This document shows, piece after piece, positions 7,948 to 16,109 of a stretch of 64,000 nt of DNA (position 1 is the stretch's first letter; each line of letters starts with the position of its first letter). The stretch lies in assembly GCA_013388455.1 (NCBI GenBank), contig JACAFF010000040.1, positions 1 through 64,000 of the forward strand, given 5' to 3'. The notes under the pieces are model-generated. The model was not told the DNA's origin. It was given only the letters and a program-made list of their open reading frames with translations, and did no database searches. Source of the stretch: Nitrospirota bacterium. GTDB taxonomy: Bacteria > Nitrospirota > Thermodesulfovibrionia > Thermodesulfovibrionales > SM23-35. The translations under genes and the position numbers were made by a program.

Positions 7948-10900
7948 ATGTCTTCTCAAAGATCAATCGGTGTTGATATAGGCAAGATAAGCCTTAAAGC
8001 AGTAATGCTGAATGAAAAAAGGCAGATCGAAAAAACTTTCTGGAAAAAACACCAGCAGGAAATAAAAAAGGTCTGGCAAAAACTGAAGCAGGAATGGCAG
8101 ATAAGCGAAGATGAGCAGGTTGTCGTCACAGGCAGATTTCGCAAGCTGCTTGGTTACCCTTCAGTCGTTGAAAAGGTTGCTCAGGAAAGTGCAGCCCGCT
8201 TTCTATTTCCAAAAGAAGAGATAACACTTATCAGGCTGGGAGGTGGCGGTTTTTCTGTACTCAAAATAAAAGAGGGTAGACCGGGCGAATTTAAACAAAA
8301 TCCTCGCTGTGCTGCCGGAGTTGGCAGTTTTCTGGATCAAATTTTAAAAAGGGTTGGCCTTAGCATTCTTGAGGTTGATAAGGTCACGGAAAACGTAAAT
8401 GGATTAGAAATAACCTCACGTTGCGGGGTTACGATGAAGACCGATTTCACCCATCTCTTGAATCAGGGCAATAAACTCGAGGAGGTAATAGCAGGACTTC
8501 TGGATTCTTCAGCAAGAAATGTTGTTTCTTTAGCCTTAAAGTCTCATACAACCTCGAAGGTTTTACTCATAGGAGGGCTATCTGCTTCAAAACGTATTGT
8601 GCAGACTATTAAAAAAAGTCTTCCTGAAACAACAGTTGAGGTTGCGCCTCATGCAATGTATTTTGAGGCTCTTGGAGCAGCTTTAATTGAATCAAAAGAA
8701 AACATCAAGCAAACACAGGCTGAAGAGCAACGTTTAATTTATTTGCCTGGACTTAAAAAATATTTAAACCTTGTAACCAAGATTAAGTCTCAAAAACAAA
8801 AAGAAGACGGGTTAGATCTCATAATGGGATTAGATATCGGTTCAACTGGTTCAAAGTTGATAATCATAGGTGAAAAACCCATATTCGAAGTTTATGGTGA
8901 AACCAGAGGGCAGCCAGTCCATGCAGCTAAATATCTAATTCAGCAAATCCCATTTCAATATGTTAAACGAATAAAAGCAGTTGGTTGCACAGGTTCAGGG
9001 AGGGAGATTGTAGCTTCTCTTTTAAGGGCTTCTTTAGCTGAAGAAAAACACGAACAAATCTTTATTTTAAATGAAATCGCGGCTCATGCACACGGTGCTT
9101 TATATTATGATTCTGAAGTTGATACTGTTGTTGATATAGGTGGTCAGGATGCTAAATTCATACGTCTGGAGAAAGGCCGCGTAATAGATTCATGTATGAA
9201 CACTGTCTGCTCAGCAGGCACCGGTTCATTCATAGCAGAACAATTACAACTCTTTGGGATAGAAGATGTCAGACAGTTTGGCGAAATAGCTCTAAATTCA
9301 CCGAGGGCTGTTGATTTAGGTCAGCACTGTGCTGTCTTTGTAGCTGAACAGATAGATGAAGCTAAAAGGAAAGGGGCTCAAATAGAAGAAATAATAGCCG
9401 GCCTTTACTGTTCGATAATCCTTAACTATAACAACCGCGTTAAAGGACTCAGAGATTATGGTAAAAAAATTTTTCTCCAAGGAAAACCTGCAGAAAATTT
9501 AGCTCTGGCATGTGCATTAGCAAAAGTAACAGGACAGCAAATTGTTGTTCCCCCCTCACCTGGCATTATGGGGGCTTTGGGAATTGCACTTCTTACAAGA
9601 AACGAACTTGGTAGCAAGTTAAAAACAAAAACATCTCTCGATTTACAGAGATTTCTCGAAAGCGAGGTTTTAGAAAAGAGAGAATTCCGTTGTTTGTCAA
9701 AGGACGGCTGTGTTGAAGGAAATCTATGTCCCATTCAGGTTATAAAAGTCGATACAGGAGGAAAGATAGGTAAATTTTTCTGGGGTGGCGCCTGCGATAA
9801 ATATGAGAAATCAGGTAAAAACAAGGTAATGTCCATTGCTCCCAGACCTTTCATAGAAAGAGAAAAATTAATTTCTGAACTGATTAAAAATAATCACAAT
9901 CAATCGAATAAAACAATCGGCATTGCCCATGGACTGGAAACTGAAGAGATTCTACCACTGATAATTACTTTTTTCCAAGAACTGGGATTCAAAATTAAAT
10001 TGCCTGAAAAAAGTTCGTTGAAATCCCTCGAAGTTGGAGCCAAGCTCTGTCAGGCAACTTTCTGCGCTCCACTGCAGCTTCTTGCCGGGAATGCAAAAGG
10101 TCTTGAACAAGAGGACTTTCTTTTCCTCCCAAAAGTTATTGAAATTCCCGGGTTTGAAGAAGAAAGAAGATGCTATGTATGTCCATTATCACAGGCTGCT
10201 CCGGATCTGTTTTCACCAAGACTGTCGGCAAAGGTACTAAGTCCTTTCCTAAATTTTAAAGAAGGATATCAGAAAAATCGTACTGAATTCATTAAATTAG
10301 GATTAAAACTCGGGTCTTCACCAAAAAAAACCCTGACAGCTTTTAAAAAGGCAGTTGAGGCTCAGGAGGAATTTGAGCATAAGCTTAAGGAGATTGGCAA
10401 AGAGGCTCTTGCTTTTGGTGAAAAAAACCGGGTCCCTATAGTTACGGTCCTGGGTCACCCATATATTATCTATTCATCATTGTTATCTGCCGGCATTCCA
10501 GAGATAATACAGGAAAAAGGAGCTATAGCTCTTCCAGCAGAATGTTATCCAATAAATAATAATGTGCCATTTCTTCAAAATATTTATTGGGGGTATGGCC
10601 AGCGACTGCTAAGAGTTGCTTCTGATATAAGAAAGCAGCAAAATGTTTTTCCACTCTGGCTTTCAGTTTATTCTTGTGGTCCAGATAGTTTTTTACTTCA
10701 TTTCTTTCAGTATCTAAGTCAGGGCAAACCTTATACCATTTTAGAAACCGACGCATACACAGGACATGCTGGCTTTAAAACCAGAATTGAAGCTTTCTTA
10801 TATAATATCAGCCATTTTCAACCATTAAAAAATATTCAGACAAAAGAACTGCCTGATTTAAAAAAATTTGAAATCAGACAGGAAATCTTTAACCAGTTCG

Positions 10901-12099
10901 ATAAAGACCGAAAAGTATTAATTCCTCGTATGGGTGAAGGCGCACGTATTGTTGCCTCACTAATAAAAGCAGCTATGGGTCTCGAAAGTGAAGCTTTGCC
11001 AATAGCTGATCAGGAAGTTTTAGAAATCGGAAGAAGATATACTTCCGGGAAGGAATGCCTTCCGATGATTGTAACAATTGGTAATTTGCTGAAACACATA
11101 AGGGACAAACAGAATAATTTCTATTATTTCATGCCACGTGCAGGAGGACCATGCCGTTTTGGACAGTATCAGTTGCTAACAAAAATTATACTTGAGAGAT
11201 TGAGTATGTCTGATAAAGTGAAAGTTATCTCACCAGATTCCGAGATGGGATACCGCTTCAGTGAACAGATGGGTCCAGGTATGATTGCAAAATCCTGGGC
11301 TAATATTGTTTTTGTTGATCTTTTAAGAGATGCTTTAATGGAGATACGGCCTGATGAAAAGACCTCTGGTGACAGTGAAGAGTTATTCGAAAAATATATA
11401 TCAAAAGCAGAAAAAAATATTCTCGAGACTCCAAATGACTGGTCAGGATTTAAGACTTTATGGGGAATCAAAAATCTGGCAAAAATGGCTGCAGAAGATT
11501 TTAAAAAAATTCCTACGATTAACAACAATAGAAAACCGAAAATCCTTATGACAGGAGAAATTTATGTTAGATTGGATGATTTTTCGAATAACTATTTAAT
11601 AAAAGAGCTTGAAGCTTTAGGAGCTAAGATAAAGCTGGCGCCGTTCAGAGAATGGATCAACTATACAACCTTTCAGAGAAGGAAGAGATTAACTGTTCAG
11701 AAACAAAAGCGATGGAAAGTCTATCTAACGTGGAGGCTACAACGAAAAATCGAACGAGAACTTTATGAAATCTTTGCCAGAATTTTTGACTGGCCTGAAG
11801 ACCACAGTGTTGAGGATATTTTAAATACAGCCAGACCTTATCTCAGTAAACTCCGACCTCTCGGAGAGTCAGCTTTGACAATAGGTTTGCCACTCTTAAT
11901 GTGGCAAAAAAAAGAAATAGATGGGACTGTTGTAGTAGGCCCATTTGAATGTATGCCGACCAGAATTGCTGAAACACAGTTAACCCTGATCTCAGAGCAG
12001 ACAAACCTTCCAGTCTTAAATCTCGCTTTTTCCGGAGAGCCCCTTGATAAGGAACTCATTGAAAGTTTTATCTGGGACATATCTGCCCAGAATAAATAA
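7948..12099 (+). CDS. Giant acyl-CoA dehydratase activase-related protein (two BcrA/BadF ATPase domains + DUF2229 + HgdB-like region)
   Basis: The 1383-residue protein carries two ASKHA ATPase domains. The first starts at SIGVDIGKISLKAVML (about 5-270) and the second at MGLDIGSTGSKLIIIG (about 290-560). Each has the Fe-S ligand region of 2-hydroxyacyl-CoA dehydratase activators: RCAAGVGSFLDQ with TSRCGVTMKTDF in the first, VCSAGTGSFIAEQ with GQHCAVFVAEQ in the second. A DUF2229 region (about 655-880) and a long C-terminal part with HgdB/D-like cysteines (SYSCGPDSFLLHF, SGKECLPMI, PCRFGQY) follow. Such proteins are widespread in anaerobes and thought to couple ATP to low-potential electron transfer, but the target is unknown. 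It is monocistronic here. Confidence 0.85.
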   Translation: MSSQRSIGVDIGKISLKAVMLNEKRQIEKTFWKKHQQEIKKVWQKLKQEWQISEDEQVVVTGRFRKLLGYPSVVEKVAQESAARFLFPKEEITLIRLGGGGFSVLKIKEGRPGEFKQNPRCAAGVGSFLDQILKRVGLSILEVDKVTENVNGLEITSRCGVTMKTDFTHLLNQGNKLEEVIAGLLDSSARNVVSLALKSHTTSKVLLIGGLSASKRIVQTIKKSLPETTVEVAPHAMYFEALGAALIESKENIKQTQAEEQRLIYLPGLKKYLNLVTKIKSQKQKEDGLDLIMGLDIGSTGSKLIIIGEKPIFEVYGETRGQPVHAAKYLIQQIPFQYVKRIKAVGCTGSGREIVASLLRASLAEEKHEQIFILNEIAAHAHGALYYDSEVDTVVDIGGQDAKFIRLEKGRVIDSCMNTVCSAGTGSFIAEQLQLFGIEDVRQFGEIALNSPRAVDLGQHCAVFVAEQIDEAKRKGAQIEEIIAGLYCSIILNYNNRVKGLRDYGKKIFLQGKPAENLALACALAKVTGQQIVVPPSPGIMGALGIALLTRNELGSKLKTKTSLDLQRFLESEVLEKREFRCLSKDGCVEGNLCPIQVIKVDTGGKIGKFFWGGACDKYEKSGKNKVMSIAPRPFIEREKLISELIKNNHNQSNKTIGIAHGLETEEILPLIITFFQELGFKIKLPEKSSLKSLEVGAKLCQATFCAPLQLLAGNAKGLEQEDFLFLPKVIEIPGFEEERRCYVCPLSQAAPDLFSPRLSAKVLSPFLNFKEGYQKNRTEFIKLGLKLGSSPKKTLTAFKKAVEAQEEFEHKLKEIGKEALAFGEKNRVPIVTVLGHPYIIYSSLLSAGIPEIIQEKGAIALPAECYPINNNVPFLQNIYWGYGQRLLRVASDIRKQQNVFPLWLSVYSCGPDSFLLHFFQYLSQGKPYTILETDAYTGHAGFKTRIEAFLYNISHFQPLKNIQTKELPDLKKFEIRQEIFNQFDKDRKVLIPRMGEGARIVASLIKAAMGLESEALPIADQEVLEIGRRYTSGKECLPMIVTIGNLLKHIRDKQNNFYYFMPRAGGPCRFGQYQLLTKIILERLSMSDKVKVISPDSEMGYRFSEQMGPGMIAKSWANIVFVDLLRDALMEIRPDEKTSGDSEELFEKYISKAEKNILETPNDWSGFKTLWGIKNLAKMAAEDFKKIPTINNNRKPKILMTGEIYVRLDDFSNNYLIKELEALGAKIKLAPFREWINYTTFQRRKRLTVQKQKRWKVYLTWRLQRKIERELYEIFARIFDWPEDHSVEDILNTARPYLSKLRPLGESALTIGLPLLMWQKKEIDGTVVVGPFECMPTRIAETQLTLISEQTNLPVLNLAFSGEPLDKELIESFIWDISAQNK

Positions 12100-12209
12100 A
12101 TCAAAAAACTGTAACACTTAAATTCATAAAATTATGTATAATAAGCATCTAAACATCTTTAAGATAAGTTAAATAATACTTTAACTCTTACTATGTCAGG
12201 AGGATTCAT

Positions 12210-12308
12210 GTGGGAAACGTAAAGAAATGGCGCAAGAAAAAGATGAGCAAGCATAAACATGATAAATTAAGAAAAAAGACTAAATTCCAGAGGAGAAAGA
12301 GCAAGTAA
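12210..12308 (+). CDS. Small ribosomal protein bS22 / AURKAIP1-COX24 (mS38) domain protein
   Basis: A 32-residue, extremely basic peptide begins GTG at 12210 with CAGGAGGA at ideal spacing. It opens MGNVKKWRKKKMSKHKHDK and ends KFQRRKSK. The pattern MGxVxKxRxxxMSKxKHxKL...T.xQRRK matches, from memory, mycobacterial bS22 and the COX24/mS38 domain, a small-subunit ribosomal protein near the decoding centre. A TATAAT at 12137-12142 about 70 bp upstream may be its -10. It is monocistronic and was found because of its ribosome site and motif. Confidence 0.85.
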   Translation: MGNVKKWRKKKMSKHKHDKLRKKTKFQRRKSK

Positions 12309-12363
12309 AGTTCGCAAAAAACGTTGCACACACATAATAAAAGTGAAAACAACGTTAAAATAC

Positions 12364-12402
12364 GTAGCCGCAGGCTTTAGCTAAACTGAAATCTGCGGCT
12401 AC
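12364..12402. repeat. Dispersed palindromic repeat or terminator-like hairpin
   Basis: GTAGCCGCAG (12364-12373) pairs perfectly with CTGCGGCTAC (12393-12402) around a 19-nt loop beginning GCTTTAGC. CGCAGGCTTTAG-type hairpins are typical dispersed repeats. A following ACGTTTTAAAAA is only weakly U-rich, so termination of the bS22 transcript is possible but secondary. Confidence 0.55.
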
Positions 12403-12427
12403 ACGTTTTAAAAATTCATATTTAATT

Positions 12428-13441
12428 ATGCTCACACCTTTTTTAACAACAGGCATCGGAAGTATGCCACATACTAATCCAGATGAGGCATGCAGACTTG
12501 TGCTCGAAACATTTGATATACCATTCTGGCCTCAGCTTCCTAAATTGTCATTCCTCGAATCTATGATACCTCAGTATTCAGAAGGCATACCTTCCTTGAG
12601 AATTAATGAAGCAAAAGAAACTGTCTATATCCAAAGGGATGAAGAAGACTCACTCATGCAATTTTATGAACATTATTCAAATGACTGGAAATGTGCAATT
12701 TCTGAAAAATACTCGCAAGGTATCTATTCGTTTGTAAAAATTTTAAAGGATAGACATTTTCAATTCTTAAAAGGGCAGACTACCGGGCCCTTAACATTAA
12801 CTCTTGGAATAAAGGATTCCAATGGAAGACTTATTTATTTTGATGAAGAACTACGTGAGATTTCTCTACTCGTACTCAATGCAAAAATCAAATGGCAAAT
12901 AGAATTTCTGAAGCCTTATGCTAATAAAATTATTCTTTTCATTGATGAACCAATACTTTCTGCAATTGGCACATCAGCTTATCTTGGTGTTAATTCAGAT
13001 GATGCCATCAGAATGCTCAAAGAGACATCAGGTGCTATAAGAAAGGCAGGAGGAATACCAGGAATCCATTGTTGTGGCAAGGCTGATTGGCCTTTTGTAA
13101 TAAATAGTGATGTAGATATTATCAGTTTCGATGCATATGATTATGTTGAAACAATTTCCTTATATCCAGAAGAATTTACTAAATTTCTGGAAAACGGTGG
13201 ATATCTTGCATGGGGTATCATACCAACAACAGATTCAATTAAGGATGAAAATGTAGATTCTATTAAAAAACGATTTGATACAAGTTTACGTTTTTTATCA
13301 AAAAACCTTCCTGCGGTGCTTTTGTTATCAAATATACTTCTAACACCTTCCTGTGGAACTGGATCCAGAAACGTCGAAGAAACAATAAAAATATTCAAGA
13401 TACTAAAAGAACTTAAAAAAATAATTAAGGAAGACCCTTAA
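12428..13441 (+). CDS. Cobalamin-independent methionine synthase (MetE C-terminal domain)-like protein
   Basis: The 337-residue protein is a stand-alone C-terminal MetE/UroD-type barrel. It opens TTGIGSMPHTNPDEACRLV and has LKGQTTGPLTLTLGI, LFIDEP, IHCCGKADW and a distal TPSCGTGSR. The His, Cys and distal Cys provide the zinc ligands expected for thiol activation. Core-MetE proteins of this kind transfer methyl groups to homocysteine from corrinoid or other donors; the donor here is unknown. The start is ATG at 12428 without a strong ribosome site. Its stop overlaps the tmk start (TAATG). Confidence 0.75.
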   Translation: MLTPFLTTGIGSMPHTNPDEACRLVLETFDIPFWPQLPKLSFLESMIPQYSEGIPSLRINEAKETVYIQRDEEDSLMQFYEHYSNDWKCAISEKYSQGIYSFVKILKDRHFQFLKGQTTGPLTLTLGIKDSNGRLIYFDEELREISLLVLNAKIKWQIEFLKPYANKIILFIDEPILSAIGTSAYLGVNSDDAIRMLKETSGAIRKAGGIPGIHCCGKADWPFVINSDVDIISFDAYDYVETISLYPEEFTKFLENGGYLAWGIIPTTDSIKDENVDSIKKRFDTSLRFLSKNLPAVLLLSNILLTPSCGTGSRNVEETIKIFKILKELKKIIKEDP

Positions 13442-14070
13442 TGAAAGGTAAGCTCATATCCTTTGAAGGGATTGAGGGAACAGGTAAGACAACACAAGCA
13501 AGGCTGCTTTATCAATTCCTTATCTCTAAAGGATATGATGTTGTTCTTACAGAAGAACCTGGTAGTACAAAAATCGGCTCTAAAATCAGAGGGATACTCC
13601 TCTCCCCTGATCATCAGGGAATGACATCAACCACTGAACTCCTACTTTATTACGCAGACCGAGCACAGCATCTTAATGAATTGATTATGCCATCTATAGA
13701 GAGGGGCGCGATCGTGATCACCGACAGGTTTACCGATTCAACATATGCATACCAGGGTTACGGAAGAGGGATTAATCTGAATCTTATTGACTCAATCGAC
13801 CTTATTGCAACAGAAAGACTAAGACCTGATATAACAATACTCCTTGACCTTGATGTAGAGACTGGATTAAACAGAAATAGAGGAATCAATAAGACAGACA
13901 GGCTTGAACTTGAGGATTTAGAATTTCACAAACGGGTTCGTAAAGGTTATCTTGAACTTGCACAAAAAGAAACTCAAAGGATAAAAGTCGTGGATGCATC
14001 ATTAAGCATTATTGAAGTGCAAAACATAATCGTCAATATTATTACAGAATTTTTCGGAAAAAATATTTAA
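13441..14070 (+). CDS. tmk: Thymidylate kinase
   Basis: The 209-residue protein is of usual length for dTMP kinase, which makes dTDP. The P-loop is FEGIEGTGKTTQA at residues 8-20. The DRFTDSTYAYQGYGRG segment around residue 97 is the conserved DR[YF] motif, and LLDLDVETGLNR precedes the LID. ATG overlaps the stop of the preceding metE-like gene by one base, indicating translational coupling. Confidence 0.96.
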   Translation: MKGKLISFEGIEGTGKTTQARLLYQFLISKGYDVVLTEEPGSTKIGSKIRGILLSPDHQGMTSTTELLLYYADRAQHLNELIMPSIERGAIVITDRFTDSTYAYQGYGRGINLNLIDSIDLIATERLRPDITILLDLDVETGLNRNRGINKTDRLELEDLEFHKRVRKGYLELAQKETQRIKVVDASLSIIEVQNIIVNIITEFFGKNI

Positions 14071-14079
14071 CCTTCATTC

Positions 14080-14109
14080 TTGTCAATCCTTTCACGCCAA
14101 AGGTATAAT
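14080..14109 (+). promoter_or_regulatory. Promoter upstream of holB
   Basis: TTGTCA (14080-14085), an 18-bp spacer and a perfect TATAAT (14104-14109) lie in the 124-bp gap between tmk and holB. It likely drives holB, the ricT-like gene and metG. Confidence 0.6.
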
Positions 14110-14194
14110 TTATAAAATATAACTAAATTTAGCGATAAGATTACAGTTGTTATAAATGGATCTTGTATATAAAATTTTCTCTGGAAGCTATTAA

Positions 14195-15244
14195 ATGTCA
14201 TTCAAGGATATTATCGGACAGGATAAAGCGGTAAAAATACTAATAAAAACCATTCAGAGGGACAGAATTCCTTCTGCCTATCTATTTTCAGGAGAATCTG
14301 GCATAGGGAAAAAATTTACTGCTATCAATCTGGCGAAGGCTTTGAACTGTCTCACCCCATCTAATCCACCCCTCACAAAGGAGGGGATTGAAGGGGGATA
14401 TCCGTTTTCCAAAAAGGGTTTAGAGGGAGGTATCGATGCCTGCGATGAATGCTCCTCATGCAAAAAAATTGACTCCGGATTACACCCTGATGTCCTAATT
14501 ATTGCCCCTCAGAATAACCAAATAAGAATTGAAGAGATACGCGCAATTGATGAAAGTCTTTCATTAAAGGCATTTGAAGGGAGATATAAGATCGTTATTG
14601 TCGATGATGCAGAAATGATGAATCAGTATGCATCAAATGCCTTTCTTAAAACAATTGAAGAACCACCTCCAGACAGTCTGATAATATTAATAACATCCAG
14701 TCCCGACCTTTTACCTGAAACAATAAGATCGAGGTGCTCTCGCATAAATTTTACCCCTCTTGCTAATTATGATTGCAAAAAAGTCCTGGAGATTATTTTT
14801 AGGAATAGAACAGATATTGATATCAATGAATATACATTTAATCAGCTGGTAAATTTCTCTATGGGGCGACCGGGTATTGCAAACACATATGATCTAATCG
14901 AGGAACAAACATGGTTTAAGAAAGTTCTCATGGAGATACTTAATTATGAAAAAGATGGATGGGCGTCAAAAGATGAAATGGCAAGATGGTTCGAGTATTT
15001 ATTAATAATGTTAAGAGATATGGCGATCTTCAAGATAACTGGTGATGAAACTATGTTAATAAATAACATTAATAATAATTTTATAAGAAAATTAAGCACC
15101 AAATTGGAATTAAAGAGTATAATAGAACACTATTTTATCTTCTATACATTGAAAAGATACTTCAATTTTCATTTGAATAAGTCATTGACCTGGAATTATA
15201 CAGGTTCTTTGCTCAGAAGGGTGACAAACTTAAAATATGCCTGA
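14195..15244 (+). CDS. holB: DNA polymerase III delta' subunit with in-frame repeat insertion
   Basis: The 349-residue clamp-loader protein has the AAA+ opening DIIGQDKAVKILIKTI, P-loop GESGIGKK, EEPPPDSLIILIT and the SRC motif RSRCSRINF. The zinc module uses C52, C83, C86 and C89. The normal short link between the first two cysteines is expanded by about 29 residues (NPPLTKEGIEGGYPFSKKG and following), encoded by a dispersed DNA repeat at 14363-14433. The reading frame survives. It follows tmk, as is common for holB, and overlaps the ricT-like gene by 8 bp. Confidence 0.9.
   Translation: MSFKDIIGQDKAVKILIKTIQRDRIPSAYLFSGESGIGKKFTAINLAKALNCLTPSNPPLTKEGIEGGYPFSKKGLEGGIDACDECSSCKKIDSGLHPDVLIIAPQNNQIRIEEIRAIDESLSLKAFEGRYKIVIVDDAEMMNQYASNAFLKTIEEPPPDSLIILITSSPDLLPETIRSRCSRINFTPLANYDCKKVLEIIFRNRTDIDINEYTFNQLVNFSMGRPGIANTYDLIEEQTWFKKVLMEILNYEKDGWASKDEMARWFEYLLIMLRDMAIFKITGDETMLINNINNNFIRKLSTKLELKSIIEHYFIFYTLKRYFNFHLNKSLTWNYTGSLLRRVTNLKYA
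14363..14433. repeat. GC-rich dispersed repeat inserted inside holB
   Basis: The stretch begins AATCCACCCCTCACAAAGGA, continues with GGGGATTGAAGGGGGAT, and a second degenerate unit AAAAAGGGTTTAGAGGGAGG follows. CCCCTC...GAGGGG gives an inverted repeat. It resembles the CCCCCTT/AAGGGGG element at 50950-50985. It adds about 23-29 codons without breaking the frame. Confidence 0.65.
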
Positions 15245-16106
15245 TGTTATTGGAGTCCGGTTCAAAAGTTGCGATAAAATATACGATTTTGAGCTGAACG
15301 GTTTAGAGGTTAAGAAAGGCGATTTGGTGATTGTAGAGTCTGAACTCGGCCTCAATATCGGTCATGTTGTTACAGAAAGATACTGCGTTGATAATACAGA
15401 GAAAAAACTCAAAAAAATCATTAGAAAAGCTACTGAAGAAGACTTAAAACAGCGTGAAGAAAATAAAAATCTTGAAGCGGAAGCAATGAATAACTGCCTT
15501 GAGAGAATCATGGCACGAGGTCTCCCGATGAAACTGGTTTCGACTGAGGTCACTCTTGATCGAAAACGTATCATATTTTATTTTACTGCCGATAAGAGGA
15601 TTGATTTCAGAGAGCTCGTTAAGGATCTTGCAGCAAAATTCAAAACCAGAATAGAGATGCGTCAGATTGGTGTAAGAGATGGAGCAAAAATCATCGGAAG
15701 TTTTGGAATATGTGGCAGGGAACTCTGCTGTAAACAATTTCTTACAACTTTTGAACCAATATCAATTAAAATGGCAAAAAAACAGGAACTCGTCCTGAAT
15801 ACAGGCAAGTTATCAGGTGCATGTGGAAGACTGATGTGTTGTTTAGGATTTGAATTTGCTGATACCTCACTCGAAAATATTCCTGTTTCAGAAGATGAAT
15901 CAATATCTCTTGCAGAAGACGTTGAGACAACTGAAATGGTTGTCGCTTCAAGTGATAATCTTATGGAAGAAGAACAGAATTTGCAAGTTTCCACTGAAAA
16001 ACAAAATTTAAACCAGCAATCGGAGATTCAAAAATCCAAAGGAAAACGTAAGCACTGGCCACTGAGAAGACGTAAGAAAAAGTTTCATCAAAAGAAGGAA
16101 TCATAA
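15237..16106 (+). CDS. PSP1-domain protein, RicT-like
   Basis: The 289-residue protein has the PSP1 domain at about 1-220, opening PDVIGVRFKSCDKIYDFEL. It carries FGICGRELCCKQFL and GACGRLMCCLGFE, the cysteine motifs that bind an Fe-S cluster in RicT/YaaT. The last about 65 residues are charged and low-complexity (KGKRKHWPLRRRKKKFHQKK), perhaps RNA-binding. In Bacillus the Ric complex affects mRNA maturation; in this organism the role is unknown. ATG overlaps the holB stop by 8 bp and metG starts 3 bp after it. This holB-ricT-metG order recurs in many bacteria. Confidence 0.87.
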   Translation: MPDVIGVRFKSCDKIYDFELNGLEVKKGDLVIVESELGLNIGHVVTERYCVDNTEKKLKKIIRKATEEDLKQREENKNLEAEAMNNCLERIMARGLPMKLVSTEVTLDRKRIIFYFTADKRIDFRELVKDLAAKFKTRIEMRQIGVRDGAKIIGSFGICGRELCCKQFLTTFEPISIKMAKKQELVLNTGKLSGACGRLMCCLGFEFADTSLENIPVSEDESISLAEDVETTEMVVASSDNLMEEEQNLQVSTEKQNLNQQSEIQKSKGKRKHWPLRRRKKKFHQKKES

Positions 16107-16109
16107 TCC

